A DNA stretch of 64,000 bases from Perognathus longimembris pacificus (lineage: Eukaryota; Chordata; Mammalia; Rodentia; Heteromyidae). The stretch is taken from NCBI RefSeq assembly GCF_023159225.1, contig NC_063161.1, positions 123,976,958-124,040,957 of the forward strand. Reading direction: 5' to 3'. The stretch's first letter is position 1, and each line of letters opens with the position of its first letter. Made by a program: the position numbers and the translations under genes. This document shows positions 1 through 12,834 of the stretch, in pieces. Below the pieces are notes generated by a model, which was given only the letters and a program-made list of their open reading frames with translations, did no database searches and had not been told where the DNA came from.

Positions 1-53
1 AAAGTTCTGGGACAGCTCCCAAGCCCTGAGTTTAAGCAGGGAGGACACACACA

Positions 54-86
<33 letters not shown>
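1..86 (+). mobile_element. Geo-type SINE 3' end with (AC)n tail
   Basis: The window opens inside the right monomer (GGGACAGCTCCCAAGCCCTG); the (AC)n run at 45-86 takes the place of the poly(A) tail. Confidence 0.75.
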
Positions 87-2459
87 GAATTATGAATGGT
101 AATTTATTGAACTTTATCGTTTAGAGAGAGAAGTCACAATGAATGATGCTCTGGGTCACCTCACTGTCTTTGAATAAACAATTAGTCTCATTTCTGTAAC
201 AGAATCCCATCTGTAATTGGGGCCCGCTTAAAGGAAAGTCGGTATACTCCAAGAATAGAAGTAGTAAATCCAGTGATAAGCTTTCTAGGCTTACTCGGAT
301 TGAAATCTTTGATCTGGAGGAAAACAACTTCATGGAAATTTTTTTAACAAGTACATTCATTAAAATTATCCCTTTAGGTTGAATTTTGGTGAAGTATTTG
401 AAGAAGGAAAGAAGAAAACCAGTTGACTAAATATCTAGTGTTGCAGATAGGAAGGCTTTGGTTGCAAGGATGATTTCTTTAAGGAATAGAATGCAGAACC
501 CTTGCAGTCAGCTCTAGATAATGAAATTGTGGATACTGCCACAACTCCTGCCAGATTATTTTAAAGAAATAAACTTAATACAAATATTAATTACTTTCTC
601 ACAAAAGAATCACTTTCCACTCCCCCTCCCTTTTATAGGTTTCATTTGAAAATCCAATTATACAGAAATGCAGTTTTAATTATAATATTGATTTTACTTC
701 TTTACTAGGAGTGGAACTAATTCAATTAGTTCTAATTATGTGTATAGAGTAGTCAGAATAATCTTTCAAGATGTTGGCCCACTAATTTCATACAACTCCT
801 CTTCACATCCCAGAGAGGAAAACGAAAAATCAGAAGGCCTCACATTCTGTATACTTTTAATAAAGGAAAATAAGGAAGAGATGAAAACAGTATAATAAAA
901 ATTTGACAATGGATTTCCAGACACAAAATTTTGCAAATCTGATTTTGCTCAGCTTTTGCAACTAGCAGTCCCAGCAGAGTTTAGCCAAAATTAAGAAGAG
1001 GCAAGTAGGAGATTAACGGAACAGTAACAAAAAAGTGAAATAATATCAGTCACAACAGCTATTTTTAATTTTTAAAAATTGAGGTAGGAAGTGGAGCTGT
1101 GGCTCAAAAATGGTACAGTGACTGGCCTTGAGCAAAACAGCTAAGGGGCAGCACCCAGGCTATAAGTTCAAGCCCCACAACTGACAAAAGAATATTGAGG
1201 TCAAATCAAATAATGATGTTTAAATAATTGATATAAAAATAAAAAGGTCTTAGATGAAACCCAGAAAAGCTATTAAAGGAAATTATATTAGGTATTTAAA
1301 AAGGCAAGCCTGACTTTATTCAAAGCTCTTATAGAAGATACAATGTTCACTCTGACCACAACTGAGCTAAAAGCAAAGGATAGAATGGAAAGTTATAGGT
1401 CATGTGGCCACTAACTGATTGAAAAGAGAAGGAAACCTTCCCCTCCTATCTTCATGAGGAGAGATGGTTTTGCAATTTAAAGCTAGTTGTCCTCAGACTT
1501 TTCATCCCACAGAAAATGCAAAGTAGAGATATAATCTTCCTTGATGATTCTATTTCAAAGGGATGGCAACTGAGTCTTTGAGAAAGACAGTCCTGAATCC
1601 TAGGTGTAAGAGATTTTGAAAGCTAAGGAACAGAGAAAGAAATAACAAGTCACCCAAGTTTCCTAAAGTAACAAAAAATAAGTCAGGGTCTGAGATTACA
1701 GGAAGAATTGTGTCAAAAGTTCAGCTGTATTGAGAGGAGGTGACAGGTAGTGCTTTACAACAGAGGACTGTGTGTTGTTATATGTAAAATTGTGAGAACC
1801 TGCCACTTGCAGAAAACAAAAAGAAATTTAAGAGATTAATGTAATAACAGTGAAATATTTATTGGTATTTACCTTAATGTTTGTTCATGTTTTATCTAAC
1901 TTGTACCTTTAGACCTCTATGGTGTTATTCTGTATGAAAGCAGGTGGTATGAGCAAAGCCATTTGCTATGATCTCTGACTTGCTATGAGACTTCAAAAAA
2001 GTAAAGTCTTCCTGATCCTATTAACTCATCTATAAAAGGAAAGGTTTGGAAAACTTGGTCTTGGTAGTTTTCTCAAGTATCTTACAGGATTTATATTTTA
2101 CAAGTCTACATTTGTGGTCCATACAGAAATATAAATAATGTATTTTAAGTGCTATTTTTAAACTAAAATAGTTACCAGCAAAATTTGAAAAGTAACTCTG
2201 GGTCATTAGATCCTTCTCCACCATCAATCAGATGGTAAATCAAAACAAGAACTAGGGAAAATATTTTCAATCACATTCCCCTCCTTGTACAACAAGCACA
2301 AAAAAATCAAAACAAAACTAAGTCCTTTCCCTTCTACACTGTTGAATTCTGCAAAATTTGTGTTAAGTAAATTTTGTTGTAATTTAATGTTTCCCTAACT
2401 CCTGTAGTACTTAGGAATCAAAAATACAGTAAAAATTCAACCTAGACACTATAAAATTA
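87..2459. other. Unassigned AT-rich DNA
   Basis: Apart from the SINE monomer at 1086-1192 I see no gene, repeat or RNA signature. Short open frames have no recognisable content. Confidence 0.5.
1086..1192 (+). mobile_element. Geo-type SINE monomer
   Basis: GGAAGTGGAGCTGTGGCTC to AGCACCCAGGCTATAAGTTC; diverged right monomer without the ID half. Confidence 0.75.
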
Positions 2460-2610
2460 ATAAAAGTAGGGGAAGGGTTGGGATGGGATGGGTAGGTGAG
2501 AATCTTGATAAGGCTGACACTGATCAAGATGTATAGTATTCATAAACTGCTTTGTTAAATGGCAACCCCTTTGTACAATTGCTTAAAAACAATTTTTAAA
2601 AATATTCCTG
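2460..2610 (+). mobile_element. L1 3' end, older type
   Basis: G-rich stretch (GGGGAAGGGTTGGGATGGGA), CTGATCAAGATGTATAGTAT and TTAAATGGCAACCCCTTTGT, ending A-rich. The same ending recurs at 14280-14500 and 21486-21600. Confidence 0.6.
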
Positions 2611-5349
2611 CAGTCTTACAGTAGCTACTTAATATCATGACTTTGAGACACTGCTCTTTTGCTTTCTATATATACTGCAACATGTATAATTCGCAAAATT
2701 TAAGTTGGAAGCATATCATCATAATACTAAATTATTCAGGAATATACTTAGTCCCAAAGTAACCATTGTCATATTTATTATATATTATGTACACCATATT
2801 ATATATAATAGGTATTACACAATATATGTATTATATGATACTAGTATGATATGTATGTGCTTATGTAATCTCAGGATGATCATTTTATACACTTACATTT
2901 AACACTATTAAATATTTTATGTCATTCTATTCAAATATGTAAAAATATCTAGGAAAAGCTATCTATTAGCTTCCCATATCATCATTCAGAATTAATGAGT
3001 CTATATTGGCACAAAACAATCGATCAATACGTGATAACTTAATCTTTACAGCAAAGACTAGACTTTCATGGTGATAAACAAAATGCCTTTAGAAAGTCTA
3101 TAAATTCTATTTTAGAATAAAAATGTGTGTAATTCTTAGGTTTTATCACCTGTGTAAATTTGTGCTTTAAGAAAATTAATATATTGGGTATGGTAGTACA
3201 TGCTTGCAATCCCAGCACTTAGGAGGCTGAAGTAAGAGGATTTTGCATTCAAGGTCAGTAGAGGCTATATAATAATATCTCTAGTCCATATTTTTATGGT
3301 AATAGAAAATACACTTCTACATTTTTCTGCCCTAGCTGGCTTGGAAAATTAAACCTCAGATCTTAGCTTCCTGGGTATCTAAGATTACACAGTGAGCTCT
3401 TGATACCTTCATGAACATTTATACAAAAATTTATTCTTAATAATTATAGTAGCTATGATGAACATGTATGAAAGATATTTGTTTTATTTTTGTTTTGCTA
3501 TAAATTTCCTTGCCAAAGCCCATATTTAATGAATAGTACTTGTACTGATTCTAATGAATTGCTTTATATAAATTTATTTCCTCATAACAATGGAAGATTC
3601 AGTCTTTGCTTTGTAATAAATATGCATTCTTTCCTTTGTTTAAAGTACTGAGTCTTTTCCAGGTTTTTGTCCCGTTTTTATTCATAATCTTGTAAGAAAG
3701 CCTGTCTAAAGTATTACCTTTCAGTAATATGTTAGAGTTTGGACTGAATTTTTTAACAACAAATTTCCTATAGTTTTTCCTCATTTGTTGTTATATGTTA
3801 TTGTTTTGCTATCTAGAGGAGGTGATATGACAGCTTCACAACTCCTTACAAACTCAGAAAAGATTATTTTCCTGCAGCAGCTTGGTCTTTTTTCTTGCCC
3901 AGACCAAATAATTCTCACACAGTAATCCCAGCAATGATGTGAGGATATTGTTAGACTCTTACTTTTCCCTATTTCCAACTTAGCAACTACATAAACCTTT
4001 CTACCCAGTATGATATCTGGTTAATACAAAACTACTACAAGAATAGATAGAATAAAAGTATTAGTAATGATTTCAGAAAAACTTGGGGACAGAGAATAGA
4101 ATGCTTTGGACACTGTTAAAGTGCTTACTTTTTGCAAAACAACTAGACTTGAGGTTAAAAATTCTAAGTCATGATGACTGATGATGACTGAATTGTAATT
4201 TTTTAAACTTCTTTCCTTGACAGATAATACTTTTTCCTCCTTAGAAATTAATTCTTACTTAAAAGAGTGAAAATTCCCACTCAGATTTGTAAAATAACTG
4301 ACCAAAGAAGCATGGCTTTCCTCCTAGGGTTAACCTGGGTCAGAAACATGGAGACACCAAGCAATTGCTATCATCTTTCTATTGAATCAAAAATATTTCC
4401 AACAAACAATGTTTTACTGACTTACAACTATGTGCTTCCTGACATGGGAAAGTGCTCTCTTGGAGATGAATGAGTGCCTTTAATTTTCTATGTTTCTCTT
4501 ACCCTCTAGTAGTTTCTCCTGTATTTTTCAGTTTCAAACAAAATATGTATAATTCCTCCTCAGCAAGTGTTCTCTTAGATCATTATCAGTGCTATTGTAC
4601 TTTAAGTCTGAGAGATTGGACTTCCCTACTGTCATTTTTCAAAGTGCTGCTGACTGTGCTGTCCATGAAATGGTAACTCACAAATTACTTCTGTGTCTGA
4701 AGATAGAAGAAACACTAAGTCAATTTCTTGAATTAATTAAGAGATAACATTGATATAGGAATGGGCTAGTGCCACAAATAATTATCACTTGAAATTACGC
4801 AGTCAAAAAGGCCAATTAAAGAACCAAATATAGCTAATGAGAAAACTTAATTGATAATGTTTCAAGCTGCTGGTCTGGTCCTGAATTTTTTCTATAGTTA
4901 AATAACTATGATAACAGCAATGGCAGTGACTATAAGAGAGCAACCCAAGAAAGCAAGAAAGACTACTGATTTTGTATTAGCAAGAGTTTGTGGATGCAAG
5001 CTGGCATTTTGTTTTTAACCTAAATGAATTCACTGCTGTTTCCATCACATTTTGATACATTTATTTTTGTTAATTATTTTCCTAATAACAATAATAGTTT
5101 CTTCTTTATAAATTTAAAATTCTAACTAGAAAGGTTTTAGGCATTCTATAGGCCTCCTGGTTAGACATAAATTCAAATTCACCATGAATTCTTATCTTTC
5201 ACATTATTTTCTTCTTTCTGCAGACTGGATCAAATTATGTACATTCTATATATTGCACTGATCTTTTTCAAAGAAACTACTAAAACATGTCTTTCATAAT
5301 TGTAAACATTTGTTTTTCCAATCAAGGTTGGCATTCTGTTACTTGAGCT
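2611..5349. other. Unassigned AT-rich DNA
   Basis: 2760-2860 is nearly pure A/T with TATAT runs. A B1 lies at 3184-3275 and a reversed SINE scrap at about 3328-3405. No gene seen. Confidence 0.5.
3184..3275 (+). mobile_element. B1-like SINE
   Basis: GGGTATGGTAGTACATGCTT then CAATCCCAGCACTTAGGAGG is the 7SL-derived B1 head. Confidence 0.75.
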
Positions 5350-5611
5350 TTATGATGGTTAACTGGAGCTAAGTCTCACAGACTTTTCTGCCCAGTCTGG
5401 AATCAAACCTTGAAGTTCAGATCTCAGCCTGCTGAGTAGCAAGGATTATAAGCATAAGCCTTGGTTCCCAGGTTTACCAAAGTCAGCTTGGGCAGGAAAA
5501 TCTCCAATAAACTACCCCCAGAAAAGCTTGAGGCAGAGCTCTAGTTCAAGTGGTAGATTGGTAGCCTTAAGTAAAAGAAGCTCAGGAACAGTTCCCAGGT
5601 CCTGAGTTCAA

Positions 5612-5649
<38 letters not shown>
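5350..5649. mobile_element. Two old SINE copies, head to head, with (AC)n
   Basis: 5350-5470 is a reversed B1-like half (CAGCCTGCTGAGTAGCAAGG). 5478-5611 is a forward B1/Geo copy (CAAGTGGTAGATTGGTAGCC), ending in (AC)n at 5612-5649. Confidence 0.7.
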
Positions 5650-5650
<1 letters not shown>

Positions 5651-5864
5651 CATTGAAGGGCATAGAAATAATCTTTCATTCTTTTTGCAAACCAAAAAGA
5701 AAGTCTCAGAAAAGGAAAATGGACAAAAGGAAAGGAAAAGGTGCACATTTTAAAAAATCCATTAAATAGAATTCATATTCACAATCTAGCCTTTATAAGG
5801 GAATGCCATCTTAATATACACATATTGCTTAAATTAAAACAACCTTAAATTGAAAGTTCACTTT

Positions 5865-6076
5865 AGCCTGTAACTCATAATTGTCAACCTTGCTATTCAA
5901 GAGGCTGAGCTGTAAAGATTGCAGTTCGAAGCCAGCCTTGGCAGAAAAGTCTATGAGACTCATCTCCAATGAACCACCAAAAAGCTGAAAATGTAAGTGA
6001 GGTGTGACTCAAGTGGTAAAATACCAGCCTTGAGCAAAAGAACATCTACTAGACCCTGAGTTTAATCCCCAGTACT

Positions 6077-6123
<47 letters not shown>
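5865..6123 (+). mobile_element. B1-like/Geo dimer with (AC)n tail
   Basis: AAGAGGCTGAGCTGTAAAGA (B1-like half), GTGACTCAAGTGGTAAAATA (Geo-type half), then (AC)n at 6080-6123. Confidence 0.8.
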
Positions 6124-6127
<4 letters not shown>

Positions 6128-6236
6128 ATTTCAAAAGCAATAGACAGCACCTTTAGGCACCTGGCAAATGAAAATAGAGAAAACACAATCTTACAATCTT
6201 TCCATGGAAAAAAATATGGTCTGAATTTAATTTTCT

Positions 6237-6330
6237 TTCTTTTTTATTGTAAATGTGATACATAAAGGGGTCACAGTTACAGACGTCAGATAATGCGTAC
6301 ACTTCTTTTTGAAGTGTCACTTCCCTCATT
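6237..6330 (-). mobile_element. L1 3' UTR stub
   Basis: Plus strand TTTATTGTAAATGTGATACA with AAAGGGGTCACAGTTACAG is the reversed end of the L1 3' UTR seen at 17.1 kb. Confidence 0.6.
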
Positions 6331-7079
6331 TTCTCTGTTTTTTTCGTTTTGAACTCCCTTAACCACAGTTCTATAGTTCATTTTCAACAGTCTCTAGTGA
6401 GTATCACTGCTGTTCACCATTTGTCCCACCTTTTCTGTCAAATACAGAAGATAATGAACCACAAGCAAAATATGCAAAAGCAAACAAAAATACAATTAGA
6501 TAAACTGAGAACACTAAAGAGACACCAGGCACAGATCAAGGACTGTTATTAAGGAATCACAGGGTTATTGCTAACTGATCACATACTTCAGGGGCTTACA
6601 GACTTCAACCATTTAAAGGCAAAAGCACACAGGAGGTTAATGGATGTACATCAATTGTTCATCAAGAGTTTTGATTGGTGAAAGCAGAATAGGGAAGGGA
6701 TGGGTACTTTAAAGAATGTACCTAGGCCATCTCTCAGAAAAGGAGGAGAAAAAGAACAAAAACCAAGACATTCTTGGGAAAGGAAAGAGTTACATGCAGG
6801 TGATTCAGGTTGCTGTCTATGGGATTGGAATGCTTCACTCTGATGGAAATTATAACTTAAAACATATGCTTCATCTTGTAGCAAGTTAAGACCTGAAGGT
6901 TTTAGTTTGTGCTGATTGTACAGATTGAAGACACATGTTAAATAAAACGTAGAATGAGAAGAAATATTTTCAAACCAGAATTGAAAGATATATGTGTATG
7001 TACATAAACACACAATTTACATACTAATACAGAAAATGTTATAAATACAATTAAAAATTCATTTTAATATTAATAATAT
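6331..7079. other. Unassigned DNA
   Basis: Includes a 120-codon minus-strand frame (6651-7013) with no recognisable domain. No supported feature. Confidence 0.45.
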
Positions 7080-8440
7080 AAGAGAATAAAGAACTTGAAG
7101 ATGTTTCCGGAAAAAATAGTAAGAATACAACAAACAGAGACAATATATAAAACATGAATGTTAATCTACCCAAAAGGAATGACTGTCAGTTAACTTAAAT
7201 AAATCAGGACAGTAGTAATAACTCTGTTTCTAACAGAAAATAACCATCAACTAAGACTACTATACAGAGCAAAAATATCTTTCAAAGGTATTTCAAAGAT
7301 AAATAAAAAATTGAGGGTGTTTGCATTTTTACTCATGAGAGAGGCTTAAAGGGATTAAGGTTGCTAGATGGAAATGAAATATAAATGGATTTCTGAGCTG
7401 CAAAGCTGAATGATAAACAAGATGATAAAATTTATATAAATCTAAATACCCATAAACTAAATTAAGCAAGAATAAAGTCCTGATGGTTTTCATAAAAGCA
7501 TTGAATTAAATTCTTAAAGAAATAGTAATAATTGGGGGAGAACAGTTAAACTTAAGGTATTTTAAAGATCTCATATGACAAGATGGCAAACAACAATTGG
7601 TTGGATTAGGAACTGTAATACAATTTCCCAGGTAATAACTAAGACAATGGGAATAACATAAAATTTCTAACATGTAAAAGTAAATAAGGAATACTACTCT
7701 AAAGATATTGAAGGAAAATCCTCCCTAGTTGTATTAGAAATGAAGCAGATAGAACTTTGAAAATCAATGTACATGGAGCCTAGGTTTTAGTTCAACGGAA
7801 CAGCAATTTTAAGTCCCATATTCTCAGCACTTGAAAAAAATGATGTACAAAATTTTGGTGCCATCTATAAAATATGCAGGCATTTTTAATTCACTAAGGA
7901 AGGAAGACAATTTTAAATATAGATGATCCTGATAGCATAGACTTAAAATATGAAGGTAAACTGTTAAAAACCCAAAAGAAAATAAGACCAAAATATTAAC
8001 CAGAGATTTTAATATCTGCCTAAAAATTGAAAAACAAAGAATACAAGAGAATATAGTTCAGTACAATAAACAAATAGAATGTTATATCTGAAAAGACTAA
8101 AGTTTCATGTGGAAAGCATACAAAATAATAGGAAAATTAGTCCCATGCTAGACTATAGAGCTAGTTTCAGCAAATCTCAAAAGACTAGCATAACTCCAAA
8201 CCACACTCTCCGAATGAAATAATCTATAATATAATTTTTAAATGACTGACATCAAGACCTATGAAATCTCAATAAACAAACAGCTAAAGTGAATTAGTGA
8301 ATTTAAAGTTAGGGTAGGAAACAAGATAAGATATCTAACTTAAGGTATTAGGAAATGATTAGCAGTAACATCACCAGAATGAAACAAAAATATAGCATAA
8401 GACCAAAATTACATAAAAAAGTATATGATGAAAATAAAAC
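7080..8440 (+). mobile_element. Ancient L1 remnant (ORF2 endonuclease region)
   Basis: A-rich plus strand. The part near 8160-8230 (GTTTCAGCAAATCTCAAAAG, CAAACCACACTCTCCGAATG) matches the well-known ORF2 region of old L1s; the outer limits are guesses. Fully decayed. Confidence 0.45.
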
Positions 8441-8920
8441 ATCTAGCACAAGAAGTGCTTAAATGATCTGGCTTTCAGTTATACAGTGATGCTATTTCCT
8501 TTTTTCAAAAGTTAAACAGCACATTCAATAAATTTTAAAATATTTTTACTAATTAATTTATATCCAAGATCTTAAACTGTACAGAGATGTCTAATTCAAA
8601 CTTAAACTGTCCTTATTTTCTTTGCCTTTCATTTAAGTAAATCATCACATATTTTAAATTTTAGTTTAAAAGTACATATCATGATTTTTCTTCCCATGTT
8701 GGAGTAAGATGTCAGTGGAAAGACAAAATTTCATTATAATAATCCACTACAACTTGTGATTGTTTTACATCAACTGACATAACTTGATTTAGATGCCTCC
8801 ATAAAAATTATAATCTATTGGAAATAGAATATGGTCTGGTGCTATCCTACCATGCTTTGGCATTCCTTCAGTATCAAAATATAACTATTACTCCAAAGAG
8901 TGCCATGTTAACCAAGTTGA

Positions 8921-9004
8921 ACAAGAAATGTACTCACTGCCTTACATATGGAACTGTAACCCCTCTGAAATTCACTTTGACAATAAAGGGGAAAAAAGGA
9001 AAAA
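8921..9004 (+). mobile_element. L1 3' UTR stub
   Basis: ACTGCCTTACATATGGAACT ... CACTTTGACAATAAAGGGG followed by an A-rich tail; same ending as at 27990 and 48630. Confidence 0.7.
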
Positions 9005-10689
9005 TACATAGATACATACGTACACATACATGATGTAACAAAGAAAGAGAACTTGAATAACTGAAGCTAAACTCATGTAGCAGAAATTCAATACTATTTT
9101 ACAAAATGAGACCAAAATTTACATGGAAAGAATGAGCCATAGAAATGTAGGATCATAGAATAATTTAAAGAGAGTTTTTAAAGCAGTTATTTTGAAACTG
9201 CTTCTCTTGAGAAGGATCTGTTTTCTACCTAACTTTGTCTTATGTGGCTTTATGCCATAATGTGTCACTTCTTTCTCTGTCTTCCAATTCATTTGGCTAT
9301 CTAACAGCTAAGAGTGTACCTGCTTTTCCATTTCTAGTACTAATTGGTACTTGTGCTAATTGCCTGAGGTGTAATATGAGGATAATGGCAGTCATCTTGT
9401 TTTGGGTCATGAGACTACTGGTTCTCTGGGCTTTGTAACAAGGTTTTTCATTACCATATAATATCCTTTAAGTGGGTTTTTAAATTTTATTTTCAGGTAT
9501 TAACTGGTGCCCCCTTGAGTCTAAGCAGTGGAAATGTCAGGAGTGACAGCAGTTATCTTGTTGATAGTTCACTTCACACTTGCTTCCACTTACTTGTGGA
9601 TATTCTCATTACTTAACTGTTTCAGATGTTGTTAAGTGCAAAAATGCCTGTCCAAGAGAAGCTTTTGATCCTAGAAGTAAAAATGGCATGGAAGAGGTAA
9701 GGTTTTAAAGGTTATGGGGGCAGGGAACTGGAATACTCAGGACACGAAATCTGATTATATATTGAATCCAAGAAAATTACTAAATTTCCAAGTTTGGAAT
9801 ATAACTTTTTAGTTATGTTTGAGCTTTATCTCATTGCATAAAGAACTTTAGGATAAGTTTGTCTTATATACTGATTGATTATATCAATCCAATAAAACAC
9901 ACTATTCTTTTTCTTTGGTTTTGTTCTGATATTGGGGCTTGAATTAATGGCCTTTTTCCCTCACTCGGGTGTTTTGCTGATAACTGGCACTCTATAACCT
10001 GAACCACACCTCCAGTGCTGATATGTTGCTGACTTACTGGGAGGTAAGAGACTGAAATTTGTCTTCATGGTCTGTTTTCAAACCAAAATTGTCAGAACTC
10101 AGCCCCCTGAGTAGCTAAAAAGCAGACTGGTGCCACTCAACGGTTCCTTCAGGATCAAATTTCTCTCTAGAAAGATATCAATGTACAACACTCAGGTGAA
10201 GCAGGTAGTTTGAGGGTTCCAGAACATCCTAAGAAAGATAGAGAGACACAGTCTCTAAAAGAGAGAAAGAGAACTAAATATTCAATTGAATTCATAGGCA
10301 GACTTGTGACAACACTATCCAAGTTGTTTATGGCAAGGATTTGATTTGGGGAATAAAGGCTAATGAAGTTGAATCTAAAAGGACTAAATATTAAAGTCTT
10401 GGCCAATGGTATTTTAAATCTGCTCCCTCAGCCCCAAATAGCTTCATTTTTATAATGTTCATATTTGATTGCTAAAGAGTCTGGTAAACTTTTTTCTATA
10501 TGTTTAACAATTTCAATAATTACATTCAATTTGCCAGGATGATCTATTTCCATTGACTTTTAAATGTGGTATTATTTTTACATTTTATATCTGATTTCCA
10601 GTTATTACCATGCCATTTGGAAGGAACATTTGTGCTTACTCTAGTGCTTTCAATATAATACTCCCTTCAAAAGTCTATAAAGTTTTCTC
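9005..10689. other. Mostly unassigned DNA
   Basis: Only the reversed SINE at 9925-10136 is supported. No gene seen. Confidence 0.5.
9925..10136 (-). mobile_element. Old dimeric SINE
   Basis: Reversed, diverged copy: GAACCACACCTCCAGTGCTG in the Geo-type half, CTCAGCCCCCTGAGTAGCTA in the B1-like half. Confidence 0.6.
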
Positions 10690-11108
10690 CATGTAGTTAA
10701 GCAATTCAGCACCATTTGTTGAAGAGGCTAAGATTTTCACTCTCTTATCAATTATTAGATACCTGTAGTTTCTAGGTCTTGTATTCTGTTCCACTGGGCT
10801 GCAGGTCTTTTCCTATGCTACTACCAAGCTGTTTTAATTTGAAGTTTGGTATTGATATTCTCCAATACTGTTCTTCCTGCTAAGAATTGCTTATGCTGTT
10901 CAAGGTCTTTTGTTATTCCATATGGATTTTTGAATTAATTTCTCTACTTCATTAAAGAATCTTATTGGGATTTTGATTGAATTTGTAAATTGCTTTGGGC
11001 AGTGATGCCACTTTCATTATGTTAATCCTTCCAATCCAGGATCATGGAAGGTCTTTCCATTTCTTTAAACCTTCAATTTCCTTTTTCAAATTTTTGATGT
11101 TTTCACAA
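10690..11108 (-). mobile_element. L1 ORF2 remnant (3' part)
   Basis: Plus-strand phrases such as CACCATTTGTTGAAGAGGCT, TGTTCCACTGGGCTGCAGGT and TTGGGATTTTGATTGAATTT are those of a reversed mammalian L1 ORF2. Frameshifts and stops make it non-coding. Confidence 0.8.
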
Positions 11109-11110
11109 TA

Positions 11111-12450
11111 GAAGTTGGAGGAGCTTCGGGTCACCTTCCATCCTTTTGACATGGATCCGGGCGTAGGCAAGGCCCAGGGCGAGACTGCGTTTGCTTCTCC
11201 TACTTCTCCACGCATTGCTAAAGACATACTTTATAATTAGCATTTTTTTTATTTATAACATATTTTCTGGGAGATAAGAGCATTGTAGAGAAGAAAGTGA
11301 ATGACTATGTGACTGATACAAAAATTCCTCACCAGTGGTGGAAATGGCAGCTGATATTGCCCAGGATTGCTGCAAGGTGAAAAACCTGCAAGAGAGCTGT
11401 ATGAGCAACTTAGAATGAATTCTATTAGTGATGAAGAGAAAGACCCAGAGTCCAAAAAGCCTCCCATGCCCCTAGATTTAAGAGCTAGAAAACCCATCTT
11501 AAATCCCAAATATTGGACTTGGTATTTGGGGCCCTACAATCCCGTCCACAAAAGAGAAACCAAAGAAACATGGACTCTATGGTCTCCCTTATAGGGAATA
11601 ATTAGCACAGGTTTAGGCAAATCACAGCAGAGGTTCACAAGAGCCCAATAGCTATACCCTTATGAACACATAAGATGATGCTAAGTGAAATGAACTCCAT
11701 ATTATGGAAATGATTGTTATATCACTGTTGTAACTACTTTCAATGTGCTATGTGTACCTGTAGCTTCTATTATTGATGATCTTGTATCCCCTTCCTGTGG
11801 TTGTACCTACACTATCTCTGTATCTTATCTGAGTATATTGGAAACCATGTATACTGGTATTAGAACTAGGAAATGGAAAGGGAATACCAAAATCGAGAGA
11901 CACAGGGTAAAAAAAAGACAAACAACTACAAAAGCAATACTTGCAAAACTGTTTGGTATAAATGAACTGAACAATTCATGGAGGGGGAAGGGAAAGGGGA
12001 AGGAGGGAATGAGGGACGAGGTAACAAACAGTACAAGAAATGTATCCAATGTCTAATGCATGAAACTTTAACCTCTCTGTACATCAGTTTGATAATAAAA
12101 ATTTTAAAAAGAGAGAGAGAAACCATTAATTTCCACCATAGGCGAACGTTTCTATGAGACATATATGATAAGAAATAGGATTTGGAAGGCCCCTACAGGA
12201 ACAGCAGTTAATGGGAAAAGGTTGTTGACCACACTTAGCCTGGAAAGATTTTGAACAGGATATTGTGATTATGAGGGGAAAAGGAAAGTTAGGATGAATG
12301 GCAAAACAGTGAGATGCACAAATGTTTCTATGTAGGACAGAATAAGGTGGTTTGGAAAGCCATGGTGCACAAATGACTTAACATAAAAAGTAATAATGGG
12401 TAAACAGTTACAATAGTGCTTAAAGAAGGAAATGTGTGCAGGAGAATATC
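11111..12450 (+). pseudogene. Unidentified coding-like segment, broken and split by an L1
   Basis: Between a reversed L1 fragment and ordinary AT-rich DNA lies sequence that looks like a decayed coding region. A CpG-containing block at 11111-11225 reads as peptide KLEELRVTFHPFDMDPG. Next comes a noisy stretch with stops, then VNDYVTDTKIPHQWWKWQ. After a frameshift, GEKPARELYEQLRMNSISDE runs on to PKYWTWYLGPYNPVHKRET at ~11560. If the L1 at 11562-12110 and its duplication are set aside, reading continues after 12125 (INFHHRR), shifts frame again, and gives FYETYMIRNRIWKAPTG before a stop. No poly(A) tail or duplication was identified. I do not recognise the protein; it may be a processed pseudogene, and chance reading frames are not excluded. 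Confidence 0.35.
11562..12110 (+). mobile_element. 5'-truncated L1 3' UTR
   Basis: Begins AAAGAAACATGGACTCTATG and runs through the 3' UTR, the G-rich tract (11983-12007) and GATAATAAAAATTTT. AGAGAAACC at 11553-11561 recurs at 12116-12124 and is the likely duplication. It closely resembles the copy at 32.4-32.97 kb. It interrupts the unidentified coding-like segment. Confidence 0.85.
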
Positions 12451-12834
12451 CACAAACAAGGTGTACTTATGCCTATCTTAATCCTGATAGTAAAGTGAAA
12501 GAATAATGGATTTTAAAGCACAATTACAAATGAGATTTTACAATTACTAACCATGTTAAATATTTAGTTAATTTACTTGGCATTTGGTAAGATAAAGAAT
12601 AATTCAGAAACTGCAAGCTTTAATATAAAGACATGTTTCACACTTCTGACCAAAACTTTATTGTGGTTGGAAACCCAATGTCTAGTCAGAGAGGATATGT
12701 TAAAATAACTATAGACAGCTGAGCAATATACAATTGGTTAGAGTTTACTGGAAAAGAACAAAGCCTTGGAGTCATTCATGTGTGAAAGATGTTTGCTTTA
12801 AATAAATAGATGCTTTTATGTAACCATTTTGCTG

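Noticed and set aside
6651..7013. 120-codon minus-strand frame
   Set aside because: No recognisable domain, no CpG island or splice context, AT-rich; treated as chance.
10690..12110. Twin-priming (5' inverted) single L1 insertion joining 10690-11108 (-) and 11562-12110 (+)
   Set aside because: The two parts are separated by about 450 bases of non-L1 sequence, and the second has its own target duplication, so they are separate events.
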